From Thioploca sp. (GTDB taxonomy: Bacteria > Pseudomonadota > Gammaproteobacteria > Beggiatoales > Beggiatoaceae): DNA of 64,000 bases. The position numbers and the translations under genes were made by a program. Positions 26,254 to 36,090 of this stretch are shown here, piece after piece. The notes below the pieces were generated by a model. It saw only the letters and a list, made by a program, of their open reading frames with translations, ran no database searches and had not been told where the DNA came from. Location of the stretch: positions 47,734-111,733 of the forward strand of contig JAAUSR010000008.1 of the NCBI GenBank assembly GCA_012032555.1. Reading direction: 5' to 3'. Position 1 is the first letter of the stretch. Every line of letters begins with the position of its first letter.

Positions 26254-27993
26254 TTAATAGCCGTGCTCCTTTTTTTCATCTGTTTGGGTTTCGTTTTTGG
26301 TTGGAAACACAATTTGTTTATTGTATTCTTCATTTAAACGCTTAATGATATCCTTAAATTCTTCATCCATATCTATCATATGTAGATGGTTAGTGAATAG
26401 CGATCCTTGTGAAACTAATCCTAATTGATTGATAATATTTTTATATTCAGTCGCATGTTGATCTACTTCATAACTTATTGTCCCTAGTGTTTTTATTTTA
26501 GGATTTAATTTTATTAATTCAATTAACTGTAAGAATAATTTTATGTGTTCATCGGGTAAACCCAATAATTTTTCGTTAGGGTATGTGACATATTGTGATA
26601 AAGTGGGGTTGTGTAATAAATAAATAATAGCTTGATCGACTAGTGAATATTCTCTCAGGGTTTTATTCGGTATGGATGAGTTTATTGGCTGAGGTTCAAT
26701 TAAGTCATTTAAATCATTGGTTAAGCGGGTTTCGTCAATTTGAGTCAGCTTACTGAGTTCTTTTATCATCAATAGTTGATAATAACTGCCCGTTGGTAAT
26801 TGTTTTAACAAAGGCTTAGCTAGTTTTGCTAAGCGTGCTTTCCCATCAAGATGACTCATATCAACTTGCTGCTGGAGCGTGTCAAATAAAAAATTTGAAA
26901 ATGGTAAGGTTTTCTCTACACAGTCATTCCATTTGGAGATCCCTTCTTGACGTAATAAACTATCGGGGTCATGTCCTGGCGGTAAAAAAATAAAACCGAC
27001 CTGTTGCCCCTCTTGTAAGAAAGGGAGTACTCTTTCTAAAGTACGCCAAGCCGCTTTTTGTCCAGCGAGATCACCATCAAAGCAAAATCGAATTTCCGGC
27101 ACCGTTCGGAATAAGCGGGTTAGATGTTCATGAGTAACGGCTGTCCCTAAAGTAGCAACCACATTTTTAATGCCATACTGTGCTAGGGTAACAACATCTA
27201 AATAGCCTTCTACCACGACGAGATGCTGTAATGGTCGATTTTGACGTGCCCAATACCAACCATATAATTCCCCCCCTTTTTGAAATAAGCGAGTTTCAGG
27301 AGAGTTAAGATATTTGGGTTCTTTAGAATTGTCTTGGAGTAGCCGCCCACCAAAAGCAATAACCCGTCCTCGTCCATCCACAATAGGGAACATAATGCGA
27401 TTACGGAATAGATCATAATAATCCCCTTTAGCGTTTTTTTTTATTAATCCCATTTCTAACAAACGCGTTTTAGCTTCTAAAGTGCTCCCACAAGTGGTTA
27501 AAATATTATTCCAACCGGTTGGCGCATAACCTAACCCAAAATCACGGGCGATTTCGCCAGTCAGTCCCCGTTTTTTTAGATAAGTAATAGCTATTGGAGA
27601 TTGACGCAATTGTTGCTGATAATACTTAGCAACTTGCGTCAACAGATCATATAAGCTGGTTGGTAAAGTGATAGAAACCGATGCATTACCTTGTTCATAC
27701 TGTACTTCCATGCCCACTTGGGAAGCTAATTCATGAACCGCTTCGACAAACTCAAAATGAGCGTAGTTCATTAAAAAGTTGATAGCATTCCCTTGAGCAC
27801 CGCAACCGAAACAGTAGTAAAATTGTTTCTCCGGATTCACCGTGAAAGAAGGCGTTTTTTCATGATGAAATGGACAAGTAGCAATATAATTCTGACCCGT
27901 TTTGCGTAACGAAAAATAACTATCAATTAAATCAACCAGATCAACTCTATTGATCAACTCATGAATGAAACTGCGCGAGATGTGACCACCCAT
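26254..27993 (-). CDS. dnaG: DNA primase DnaG
   Basis: 579 aa. It makes RNA primers for replication with DnaB helicase. The N-terminal CHC2 zinc finger uses Cys40, His43, Cys61 and Cys64 (ATCPFHHEKTPSF, YYCFGCGAQGN). The RNA polymerase/TOPRIM core has FPIVDGRGRVIAFGGR, LVVVEGYLDVVTLAQYG and the metal-binding CFDGDLAGQKAA. The C-terminal helicase-binding domain (about 430-579) is divergent, as is normal. The ATG is preceded by a TAACTGA array and GGAAG. It sits between yqeY and rpoD, the standard order. Confidence 0.97.
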   Translation of the reverse strand: MGGHISRSFIHELINRVDLVDLIDSYFSLRKTGQNYIATCPFHHEKTPSFTVNPEKQFYYCFGCGAQGNAINFLMNYAHFEFVEAVHELASQVGMEVQYEQGNASVSITLPTSLYDLLTQVAKYYQQQLRQSPIAITYLKKRGLTGEIARDFGLGYAPTGWNNILTTCGSTLEAKTRLLEMGLIKKNAKGDYYDLFRNRIMFPIVDGRGRVIAFGGRLLQDNSKEPKYLNSPETRLFQKGGELYGWYWARQNRPLQHLVVVEGYLDVVTLAQYGIKNVVATLGTAVTHEHLTRLFRTVPEIRFCFDGDLAGQKAAWRTLERVLPFLQEGQQVGFIFLPPGHDPDSLLRQEGISKWNDCVEKTLPFSNFLFDTLQQQVDMSHLDGKARLAKLAKPLLKQLPTGSYYQLLMIKELSKLTQIDETRLTNDLNDLIEPQPINSSIPNKTLREYSLVDQAIIYLLHNPTLSQYVTYPNEKLLGLPDEHIKLFLQLIELIKLNPKIKTLGTISYEVDQHATEYKNIINQLGLVSQGSLFTNHLHMIDMDEEFKDIIKRLNEEYNKQIVFPTKNETQTDEKKEHGY

Positions 27994-27999
27994 CTTCCT

Positions 28000-28018
28000 T
28001 CAGTTATCAGTTATCAGT
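28000..28018 (-). repeat. TAACTGA heptamer array between yqeY and dnaG
   Basis: On the minus (sense) strand this reads ACTGA-TAACTGA-TAACTGA followed by AGGAAG and the dnaG ATG. It fills most of the 33-base spacer, so it is transcribed with the operon. The distance to the start codon is only 6 bases, so it overlaps or abuts the ribosome-binding region. Confidence 0.85.
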
Positions 28019-28026
28019 GTAATTTG

Positions 28027-28482
28027 TTACTGATTTAAGCGTTGTTTGATTTGGTCGCTAAGCTGCTTCATATCAGCACGACCTTGTACTTGAGCTTTAA
28101 GGATACCCATCACTTTGCCTAAATCCTTGACAGTAGTTGCGCCGGTTGCTTGAATCGCATGGGTTATTAAATTAGCTAATTCCGTTTCAGTCAGTGGCTG
28201 AGGTAAATAAGTTTTAATGACTTGGATTTCAAAAGCTTCCTGATCGACTAGATCTTGCCGCCCGGCTTTCTCATATTGTTCAATGGAATCACGTCGTTGC
28301 TTGAGCATTTTGTCTAGCACGACGATAACTTGTGTGTCATCTAAACTAATTCGTTCATCAACTTCCCGTTGTTTAATCGCAGCTTGAATAAGCCGTATCA
28401 CACCTAAGCGTTGCTTCTCTTTAGCACGCATGGCTACTTTCATGTCTTCGGTAATTTTTTCTTTAATAGAAAATTCAGCCAT
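28027..28482 (-). CDS. yqeY: GatB/YqeY domain protein
   Basis: 151 aa, the whole-length YqeY family related to the C-terminal domain of GatB in tRNA amidotransferase. Typical features are the N-terminal LKxxMK..AMRAKEKQRLGVIRLI segment, QREVDERISLDDTQVI, KQRRDSIEQYEKAGRQDL and the C-terminal MGILKAQVQGRADMKQLSDQIK. It is all helical and is thought to bind tRNA; its role is not established. It lies between rpsU and dnaG, as in many gammaproteobacteria. Confidence 0.95.
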   Translation of the reverse strand: MAEFSIKEKITEDMKVAMRAKEKQRLGVIRLIQAAIKQREVDERISLDDTQVIVVLDKMLKQRRDSIEQYEKAGRQDLVDQEAFEIQVIKTYLPQPLTETELANLITHAIQATGATTVKDLGKVMGILKAQVQGRADMKQLSDQIKQRLNQ

Positions 28483-28550
28483 AGTGATTTGTTATACCTG
28501 ATGTATCCACCCGTAAAGACGGGTGATAGCCAAACTGAAAAATCGCCTCG

Positions 28551-28766
28551 TTAATAATGACGTTCACGACGTAAAGTTTCACGACTTACTTTTTTTAAAT
28601 GTCGCTTAACAGCCGCTGCCGCTTTACGTTTACGAACGGTGGTTGGTTTTTCATAGAACTCACGACGATGAACTTCTGCTAAAATACCCGCTTTTTCACA
28701 AGCACGTTTAAACCGTCGAATCGCAACTTCAAAAGGTTCGTTCTCTTTGACACGAATATTAGGCAT
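28551..28766 (-). CDS. rpsU: 30S ribosomal protein S21
   Basis: 71 aa from ATG 28766, matching the universal [20 protein letters not shown] start. GGAGGTTAATCTTTCA gives a strong ribosome site. The frame is open 12 codons further upstream, but that is leader sequence. Very basic; [16 protein letters not shown] and [18 protein letters not shown] are diagnostic. S21 sits near the 16S anti-Shine-Dalgarno and assists initiation. It is the first gene of the macromolecular synthesis operon. Confidence 0.97.
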   Translation of the reverse strand: MPNIRVKENEPFEVAIRRFKRACEKAGILAEVHRREFYEKPTTVRKRKAAAAVKRHLKKVSRETLRRERHY

Positions 28767-28802
28767 TGAAAGATTAACCTCCTTAAAGGATTTCTTTGAC
28801 AA

Positions 28803-29319
28803 GGATTGATAAGGTTGTCATCATAGTTGGATAATATTAAATTCAAACTGTCAACACAATTTTTGCACTATTAACAAGTCATTTTCTTGATAACGGGTTA
28901 AGTCGTATTCACTGGGTGAACGTTCATTTCACCCCTGTTACTTTCAAACTGTAAACGTTCCATTATAGTTTCAAATAAACTAAAACGCAAAATATTTACT
29001 TTGAGAAGGGTGTGAATCAAAGTGAGTTTTAAGTTAAACTAGAAATTAGAGAAGCATTCCAGCAAGGGAGAACCCAAATGAATTCATTGCTCAAACCCGA
29101 TCAAAAGCGGTTAGAAAGCTTAAATCGCCATCCTCACTGGAAAGAACTACTCAACAACCGGTTATCTCTTGTGGAAAATTGAGAAAGTGATTTGGAGAAA
29201 GCTGAGACAGCAAGTCTAGATATTCCCTGTCCAATTAGCATCACACTTGTTCAGAAAAACCAAATAATGAGATGAATTTGACCACTAAACCAACATTAGA
29301 CATCAGGTTCGCTATATAA
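28803..29319. other. rpsU upstream region and small open frame
   Basis: 517 bp. Minus-strand rpsU promoter elements probably lie at 28830-28860 (TTGACA and TATTAT occur, but with poor spacing). An inverted repeat GGGTGAA-N7-TTCACCC lies at 28914-28934, possibly an operator. On the plus strand a 34-codon frame starts at ATG 29078 after AGGGAGAA (MNSLLKPDQKRLESLNRHPH) and stops at TGA 29180. The same frame reads on plausibly for 30 more codons (ESDLEKAETASLDIP) to 29275, so it may be a broken 65-codon gene. Confidence 0.4.
29078..29275 (+). pseudogene. Small gene with an internal TGA, unknown
   Basis: A reasonable ribosome site (AAGGGAG) precedes ATG 29078. A hydrophilic helical peptide is encoded up to TGA 29180-29182. 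Without the stop the frame continues to TGA 29273. TGA could derive from a TGG tryptophan codon. No family recognised, and coding status is uncertain. Confidence 0.3.
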
Positions 29320-29772
29320 CTAAAATCCCGCTTTAGCATACCATCGCTTAGCTTCTTCGGGATCTTTTTCGACACCTTGTCCTTGTTCATATAAATTCCC
29401 TAACGCGGCTTGTGCACCCGCTAAACCTTGTTCTGCAGCTAAACGAAACCAGTAAGCGGCTTGGGTGTCATTTTGCTCGACACATTCGCCTTCAAGGTAC
29501 ATAAAACCCAGTCCATGTTGAGCTAAATCGAAACCTTGTTCAGCCGCTGCTTGCATCCAATGGACAGCTTCTTGCTGATTGACGACTTGTCCTAAGCCAT
29601 TTTGGGCCATAATCGCTAAGCGATATTGTGCTTGAGGATGACCCGCTTGAGCTAAGGGAGAGAGCAGTTGATAAGCTCGTACAAATTGTTTAGTTTCAAA
29701 AGCGGCTATCCCACTTTGTAAGGCCATCACCTCTTCTGCTAACAAATTTTCATTTGCTGTTTTTTCTACCAT
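29320..29772 (-). CDS. Sel1-like repeat protein
   Basis: 150 aa. Three to four Sel1-like repeats (TPR-type) are visible: AQAGHPQAQYRLAIMAQNGL, then HWMQAAAEQGFDLAQHGLGF, then YWFRLAAEQGLAGAQAALGN, each followed by a GxGV or GECV turn and D/Q-x-x-A. No signal peptide, so probably cytoplasmic. Such repeats mediate protein contacts; the partner is unknown. It lies downstream of serS on the same strand, with a short dispersed repeat in the 62-bp spacer. Confidence 0.9.
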   Translation of the reverse strand: MVEKTANENLLAEEVMALQSGIAAFETKQFVRAYQLLSPLAQAGHPQAQYRLAIMAQNGLGQVVNQQEAVHWMQAAAEQGFDLAQHGLGFMYLEGECVEQNDTQAAYWFRLAAEQGLAGAQAALGNLYEQGQGVEKDPEEAKRWYAKAGF

Positions 29773-29800
29773 TTTTTTCTCCGCTGCGGATAATCGATAG

Positions 29801-29829
29801 TGGGTTTCATTGCGCTCTACCCACCCTAC
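29801..29829. repeat. Short dispersed repeat (GGGTTTC...CTACCCACCCTAC)
   Basis: The 29 bases starting TGGGTTTCATTGCGCTCTAC and ending CCACCCTAC recur at 48766-48795 with three or so changes. They lie in spacers next to gene ends, which suggests a small interspersed element of unknown function. Confidence 0.55.
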
Positions 29830-29834
29830 ATTAT

Positions 29835-31112
<1,278 letters not shown>

Positions 31113-31427
31113 TTAGCTATTATCGTTGTTGTCATTAACTTGAGCAGACCAATGAACGAGATGTCCTGGTTCAATTAAGGTCTGTAATTGTGGTAAAATA
31201 TGATCAATTTTGGTAGGCGTGTCAAAAAATTCAATGACAACCGGCAGGTCAAAAGACAAATCGACTAAATGGGCGCTATGAATTTTACCAGACTTGCCAA
31301 AGCCACTAATCCCTCTCAACACGGTCACGCCACGAACTTGACTGTCATCATGTAAGTATTTCAATAATCTATCTAATTTTTTTTCGGATTCGGTCAGATA
31401 AATTCGGACCATGGTAATGGGTTTCAT
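31113..31427 (-). CDS. DUF190 family protein
   Basis: About 104 aa from ATG 31427, which overlaps the fluC stop codon (ATGA). The ORF is open 15 codons further upstream, but those overlap fluC. Family hallmarks are VRIYLTESEKKLDRLLKYL, VTVLRGISGFGKSGKIHSAH and SFDLPVVIEFFDTP, a small ferredoxin-like/PII-like fold. DUF190 genes are often paired or fused with CrcB/Fluc fluoride channels, so a role in fluoride resistance is inferred. No fluoride riboswitch is recognised upstream. Confidence 0.88.
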   Translation of the reverse strand: MKPITMVRIYLTESEKKLDRLLKYLHDDSQVRGVTVLRGISGFGKSGKIHSAHLVDLSFDLPVVIEFFDTPTKIDHILPQLQTLIEPGHLVHWSAQVNDNNDNS

Positions 31428-31801
31428 AATTGTCTTGCTAAAGATAGACCTAACCAGGTAGCTAACAAACACAAACTAAAATTAAAAAAAATATTCAGTA
31501 ATGCTTTAGTGGATTCACCTTGATTTAATAAATTCAATGTTTCTAATGAAAAAGTCGAGAAAGTGGTAAAGGCACCTAACAAACCGGTCAGTAAAGCAGC
31601 GCGCCACTCTACACTGACAAAACGTTCTAACATCACTACCGATAAAAACCCCATCGCTAAACAGCCTAATATATTGACAATTAAGGTACCATAAGGAAAC
31701 TTCGTGTTTAATAACGTATGTACCCAATTAGATAACCAAAAACGTAGCACTGCACCTACTGCTCCTCCTGCTGCAATCGCTACTAAACGAAACATGACCA
31801 T
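31424..31801 (-). CDS. crcB: Fluoride ion channel CrcB/FluC
   Basis: 125 aa with four predicted membrane helices. The Fluc signature is complete: AIAAGGAVGAVLRFWLS, the conserved Asn in VNILGCLAMGFLSV, and GLLGAFTTFSTFSLE, which holds the Phe and Thr residues of the fluoride pore. Fluc channels export fluoride as dual-topology dimers. It lies 19 bases after the SPOR-domain gene and overlaps the DUF190 gene by 4 bases, so translation is probably coupled. Confidence 0.95.
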   Translation of the reverse strand: MVMFRLVAIAAGGAVGAVLRFWLSNWVHTLLNTKFPYGTLIVNILGCLAMGFLSVVMLERFVSVEWRAALLTGLLGAFTTFSTFSLETLNLLNQGESTKALLNIFFNFSLCLLATWLGLSLARQL

Positions 31802-31820
31802 TCTCTCAATAGATTATTCA

Positions 31821-32431
31821 TTAATTTAATTTTTTAATTATCCCATTAATTCTCAAAATATCTCGTAATTGTTGATGTTGTTGTCTAACCTTTTCTTGCT
31901 CGCTTTGAGGTGGGAGCCGTACTGCATACCAACCATTGTTACTTTGGATAATATGTGCTTCAGTAGCAATATGATTATCTTTGATTTTTGCACTAAATTC
32001 TGCGCCAGTGCTTCTTCCCTAAAACTCGCTGCCTGTACATACCATTTACCTTCGCCGCTGTTAGCAGTATAGATTTCTGCTGATTCTGCTGAGGTAGTGG
32101 CCTGATAAACTTCCTTTTGCATCGGATTACCTTTTAGATCCAAGAAAACAAATTTTGATGGCAATGGATAGTTTATTTGAGGTGAGGCTATCGAGCTATC
32201 AGTGGCTGCTAAAGTTTGGGTTTTATTTAACCCATTGGCGCTACTAAGAATTTCTGCAGTTAAAGGTGCACCAATCTCAAACCGCCCTTCAGGAACGTAG
32301 GAAAAGCCGAGTACTAATTTTAATAGGCTATAAATGAGTAACATTAATAAAAATAGTACTATTCCCCCTACAATACGTTGTTTGGGGTCGTAGTGTTCAG
32401 TAATGGGTCGACGAACGTTGCGTGGTGGCAT
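31821..32431 (-). CDS. SPOR-domain membrane protein, frameshifted once
   Basis: A cytoplasmic N-terminus is followed by one membrane helix (about residues 20-45), then a linker, then a SPOR domain starting GKWYVQAASFREEALAQNLV. SPOR domains bind denuded glycan strands at division septa. The open frame departs from the family after residue 150. In the neighbouring frame the SPOR domain continues correctly (KIKDNHIATEAHIIQSNNGW, YAVRLPP) to TAA at 31821-31823. One missing base in the T5 run 31985-31989 explains it, and the restored protein is 203 aa. FtsN-like by architecture, though not by clear similarity. Confidence 0.8.
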
Positions 32432-32598
32432 AATAAAATACTACAACATTTTATCTTTAGATTTAGCTTAGCCTTTATTAATCAATCTGCTTTGATTTAT
32501 TTAACTTGACTTGGCACCAATATGAATGGTATTTCTTATTTAGAGTTTAGTATAACACTTTTACCTTGAATAAATAGGACAGCAAGCTAACTAGCTCA

Positions 32599-33642
32599 TT
32601 ACCGAATCGTTGTACTATTATTGATTTGTAGTTGTCGAGAAAAAGTTTCTGCTATAGTGGTACCTAAACGTTCAGCGAAGCGATCTAAATAATTGGGTTT
32701 CTGCGTAAAATCTTTGATCTTTTCTGCTTTGATAATCTCCCGGGCGACGTAACCAGCACTACCTAAAGCGTCTATCAAACCCAATTTTACCGCTTGTTCA
32801 CCAGTCCAGACCAAACCAGAAAATAATTTGTCTTCATCCGCTCCCTTTAGACGTTCTCCACGTCCAGTTTTAACGGCATTAATAAATTGAGTATGAATAT
32901 CATTCAACAAATTTTTAATGTGATCAATATCTTCCGGTTTCATTGGCGAAAAAGGATCTAAAAATCCTTTATGTTCTCCGGCGGTCAGGAGACGGCGTTC
33001 TATTCCTAATTTATCCATTGCTTGTACAAACCCAAAACCATTCATTAATACGCCAATAGAACCCACTACACTCGCTTTATCGGCATAAATTTTGTCTGCA
33101 GCGGCGGCGATATAATAGCCACCAGAAGCACAAATATCCGTTATAACCGCATAGATTGGAATAGTCGGATATTGTTTACGTAAGCGGTTGATTTCATCAT
33201 TAATATAACCTGCTTGCACCGGACTACCACCGGGACTATTAATTCGCAGGATAATACCCGCTGTAGTTTTATCTTCAAAGGCTTTTTTTAAACCCGAGAC
33301 AATTTTATCAGCACTGGCTTCAGTATCCGTTGCAATGACGCCATCTATTTCTATTAGGGCAGTGTGTTTACCCGTGCTGGTGAGTTCATTATCTACGGCG
33401 ACTAAATTATTCCACTCTGGTTGATAAACCGTGAAATAGATGAGAAATAAGTAAATAAAAAATAAAAATATGAAGAAAATACGCCAACGTCGGTGGCGGC
33501 GTTGTTCATTCAGTGTGGCGAAAGCCAGACGATTTAAAATGTCACGTTCCCAATTATCCTCTTTATGCGCATTGGATGTTATCGTCACCATTTCTGACTG
33601 TTCCTCATGGGAAGGTCCGGCTTGATTTTCTATTACTGACAT
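32599..33642 (-). CDS. sppA: Signal peptide peptidase SppA, short (36K) type
   Basis: 347 aa from ATG 33642, with AGGA upstream; the ORF is open 17 codons earlier. A cytoplasmic segment is followed by one membrane anchor (IFFIFLFFIYLFLIYFTVY) and an S49 protease domain. The nucleophile serine lies in DICASGGYYIAAAAD, the general-base lysine probably in AGEHKGFLDPF, and VVGSIGVL is also conserved. It degrades signal peptides and possibly other membrane fragments at the periplasmic face. It lies downstream of HAD and rluC, as in Pseudomonas. Confidence 0.94.
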   Translation of the reverse strand: MSVIENQAGPSHEEQSEMVTITSNAHKEDNWERDILNRLAFATLNEQRRHRRWRIFFIFLFFIYLFLIYFTVYQPEWNNLVAVDNELTSTGKHTALIEIDGVIATDTEASADKIVSGLKKAFEDKTTAGIILRINSPGGSPVQAGYINDEINRLRKQYPTIPIYAVITDICASGGYYIAAAADKIYADKASVVGSIGVLMNGFGFVQAMDKLGIERRLLTAGEHKGFLDPFSPMKPEDIDHIKNLLNDIHTQFINAVKTGRGERLKGADEDKLFSGLVWTGEQAVKLGLIDALGSAGYVAREIIKAEKIKDFTQKPNYLDRFAERLGTTIAETFSRQLQINNSTTIR

Positions 33643-33796
33643 AAAGTTATTTATCCTGTTAGGTGATGTATCAAATTTTATATTAAAAATCAATTGATTA
33701 CTAATTAATGCGTGGCTTGGAAGAACTAAAGTAACCTATTGAAATATAATAATTGTATACCAATTTAACTCGATAAGTAGCCTCAGGGTTACTTTT

Positions 33797-34447
33797 TTAA
33801 ATGGGTAGCCAATCCAATAATTCTGGTAGCGTATCTAAACAAATTAAAGGCTGAAAAGTCAATAAGTGTGCTTTATCATGGACACCATAACTCACAGCAA
33901 CAGCCCCAGCTTTCGCATTATTAGCCATTTGTAAATCATATTCAGTATCACCTATCATTAACGTAGCAGTGGATAACACTTTTAATTCTGACATAATCTC
34001 TTGTAGCATTTGTGGATGTGGTTTTGAATGAGTTTCTTCGGCACAACGAGAACAATGAAATAGGTTGCCCAAACCAGAATCCGTCAAAGCGAGATTAAGC
34101 CCGGCTCGACTCTTGCCTGTAGCAACAGCGAGTTTATAGCCAGCAGCATGCAAAGTTTGTAAAGTTTCCGCTACCCCCGGAAATAAAGGCGTTGGTAAAT
34201 CTAAATTCATAAAGTGCGAACGGTAACATTGTGCAATTTGTTGACGTAATAAGGCAGCGGTTTGAGGAAATAAAGTAGCAATAGCGATATCCAAACCTAA
34301 ACCAATAATGTAACGAATTTGTGTTGGGGTACGTGGTTCTAAGCCTAATTGAGCAATGGTTGCTTGAAAACTTGCCACGATACGCGCTTGTGAATCCATT
34401 AACGTGCCATCCCAATCAAAGACGAGTAAACTAAACTGTTTTGGCAT
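33797..34447 (-). CDS. HAD-superfamily hydrolase (Gph-like)
   Basis: 216 aa. Motif I is FDWDGTLMDS (nucleophile Asp near residue 10). Motif II is AVATGKSRAGL, motif III the Lys in SKPHPQM, and motif IV IGDTEYDLQMA. The helical cap is of the phosphoglycolate phosphatase type. Members of this subgroup beside rluC are usually annotated as phosphoglycolate phosphatase or N-acetylmuramate phosphatase-like; the substrate cannot be told here. The start overlaps rluC by 17 bases, so the two are coupled. Confidence 0.93.
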   Translation of the reverse strand: MPKQFSLLVFDWDGTLMDSQARIVASFQATIAQLGLEPRTPTQIRYIIGLGLDIAIATLFPQTAALLRQQIAQCYRSHFMNLDLPTPLFPGVAETLQTLHAAGYKLAVATGKSRAGLNLALTDSGLGNLFHCSRCAEETHSKPHPQMLQEIMSELKVLSTATLMIGDTEYDLQMANNAKAGAVAVSYGVHDKAHLLTFQPLICLDTLPELLDWLPI

Positions 34448-35399
34448 GAACGGTATCCAAATGGTGTAAAACTTGTTTTAAGCGCGAAGGTAAGGGTGCT
34501 ACTACGGCTAAATGAAAATTGAGTTCTGGTAAAGTTAAACTCAGTTTTTCGGCATGTAAAAATAAACGATTCAGTTTAAGTTGCCGCAGTTGCTGGTTAA
34601 AGGTATCATCACCATACTTACTATCACCGGCAATGGGATGCCCAACATGAGCAGTATGAACTCGAATTTGATGGGTACGTCCGGTCAATGGTCTGATTCG
34701 TAAGAGTGTCGTGGTAGTCAGGTGGCGTTCAATCTGAAATTGGCTGATAGAAGCTTTACCACTGACTTGTACTCTTACAATTCGTTCACCGGAACACAGG
34801 ATATTTTTACGCAATGGCAATTCTACTTGAGTCAGATTAGGGTTCCAATGACCTTGTACTAAGGCTAGATACTGTTTATCAATGGTACCATTGCGGAGTA
34901 AGTCATGTAATCGTCTTAACATACTGGGCTTTTTAGCAATCATAAGGCAACCAGAGGTATCACGATCTAAACGGTGGACTAATTCTAAATAAGGTAACTG
35001 GGGGTATAAAGCACGTAATGCTTCAATAACTCCAGCATGAATACCACTACCACCGTGTACCGCCATACCAGCCGGTTTATCAATAACAATTAGGCGGTTA
35101 TCTTCATACAAAATAGTTGGTACTAATTGCTGTTGTTGAGTCACAGCAGGTGGTTTGGTCGAGGTCGGTTGAAAGTGAAGTGGCGGTAAACGAATAACAT
35201 CGCCGCTTTGTAAACGGTAAGTTGGTTTTATGCGACTTTTATTCACACGCACTTCACCGGTACGTAAAATCCGATAAAGATGAGTTTTAGGTACGCCTTT
35301 TAGGTGAGTGTGTAAAAAATTATCAATCCGTTGCCCAGCTTGTTCGCTTGTAATTTGCAGGTAAGCAACTGTGTTCGGTTTTAAAATAGATGATTCCAT
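34431..35399 (-). CDS. rluC: 23S rRNA pseudouridine synthase RluC
   Basis: 322 aa. An N-terminal S4 RNA-binding domain (residues about 18-75, RIDNFLHTHLKGVPKTHLYR, GEVRVNKSRIKP) is followed by an RluA-type catalytic domain with the active-site Asp in LVHRLDRDTSGCLMIAK and the late GRTHQIRVH motif. RluC modifies U955, U2504 and U2580 of E. coli 23S rRNA. Divergently placed from rne, as in many gammaproteobacteria, and followed by the HAD and sppA genes. Confidence 0.95.
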   Translation of the reverse strand: MESSILKPNTVAYLQITSEQAGQRIDNFLHTHLKGVPKTHLYRILRTGEVRVNKSRIKPTYRLQSGDVIRLPPLHFQPTSTKPPAVTQQQQLVPTILYEDNRLIVIDKPAGMAVHGGSGIHAGVIEALRALYPQLPYLELVHRLDRDTSGCLMIAKKPSMLRRLHDLLRNGTIDKQYLALVQGHWNPNLTQVELPLRKNILCSGERIVRVQVSGKASISQFQIERHLTTTTLLRIRPLTGRTHQIRVHTAHVGHPIAGDSKYGDDTFNQQLRQLKLNRLFLHAEKLSLTLPELNFHLAVVAPLPSRLKQVLHHLDTVHAKTV

Positions 35400-36090
35400 A
35401 ATTAAAATTATAACAGTTTGATACCCCTATCTAACACTGTTATAGTTGTGGTGGTATAACTTTTAATATATTGGGGTGATTAAACATGCATTAATAAATG
35501 CTTATTGAGCGATGACGTGTTATCAACCCCTAATGAAATGGATGTCTTTTGTGCAGGTACAAAGGTTATTGTGTAAGTTATTGAACTTAAATTGGTAAAA
35601 CCAAAAAAATGCTGTTTAGGATGAAGAGGTCTAATAACAACTGACTCAATAACCACAAAATTATATCACACCAGGACAATCCATTAATTTGTAATCAATA
35701 CAGTATTTGAATGATCGGCTCAGCGTGTTTGTTGGGAGGAACTTGGCTCTATCTTGAGTAACTATTAGATAGAAAGTGTTAGAGCGAATTACCTAAAGGT
35801 ATTCTAAATGATTGGTAACCGGATTCAACTTAAAAACGGACCTAACCCAGTAAGAGAAGTCCCCTACACCAGTCAGTTGACTAACACCAGTTGGTGTGTA
35901 AGATGCGGCACCCGCCTTAGAACCACTCATCATCTTAGATACCGCTACCGTGTCTCAGAAGGTAATAGCGCGTTCCTGGCGTTAGCAACTGTTAACAAGC
36001 TAGAAAGTAAAGAATAAAGAATACTATTTCTGACTTTGAACGCTGAACTCCTACGTTGAGTGCTTTGATTCAAAAATAAGGATTAACAAT
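35400..36090. other. Divergent rluC-rne intergenic region
   Basis: 690 bp. It probably holds the rluC promoter and the long rne 5' leader (rne leaders are autoregulatory in E. coli). A 69-codon open frame at 35808-36017 has no signal for coding: no convincing ribosome site and no family resemblance. Local repeats such as CAGTTGACTAACACCAGTTG occur near 35872. I see no tRNA or known RNA motif. Confidence 0.4.

Noticed and set aside
28830-28862. A sigma-70 promoter for rpsU from TTGACA and TATTAT
   Set aside because: The spacing is about 12 bases to TATTAT and 23 to TATGAT, neither near the 17-base optimum, so no promoter was called.
29078-29275. Selenocysteine or readthrough at TGA 29180
   Set aside because: No SECIS-like hairpin was noticed after the TGA and the family is unknown; a simple short or broken ORF is more likely.
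31802-31900. Fluoride riboswitch upstream of crcB
   Set aside because: The conserved GGNGAUGG-type core and pseudoknot could not be found; the space is filled by the SPOR gene end.
35808-36017. 69-codon open frame in the rne leader
   Set aside because: No family resemblance, no convincing ribosome site, and it lies in the expected long 5' leader of rne.
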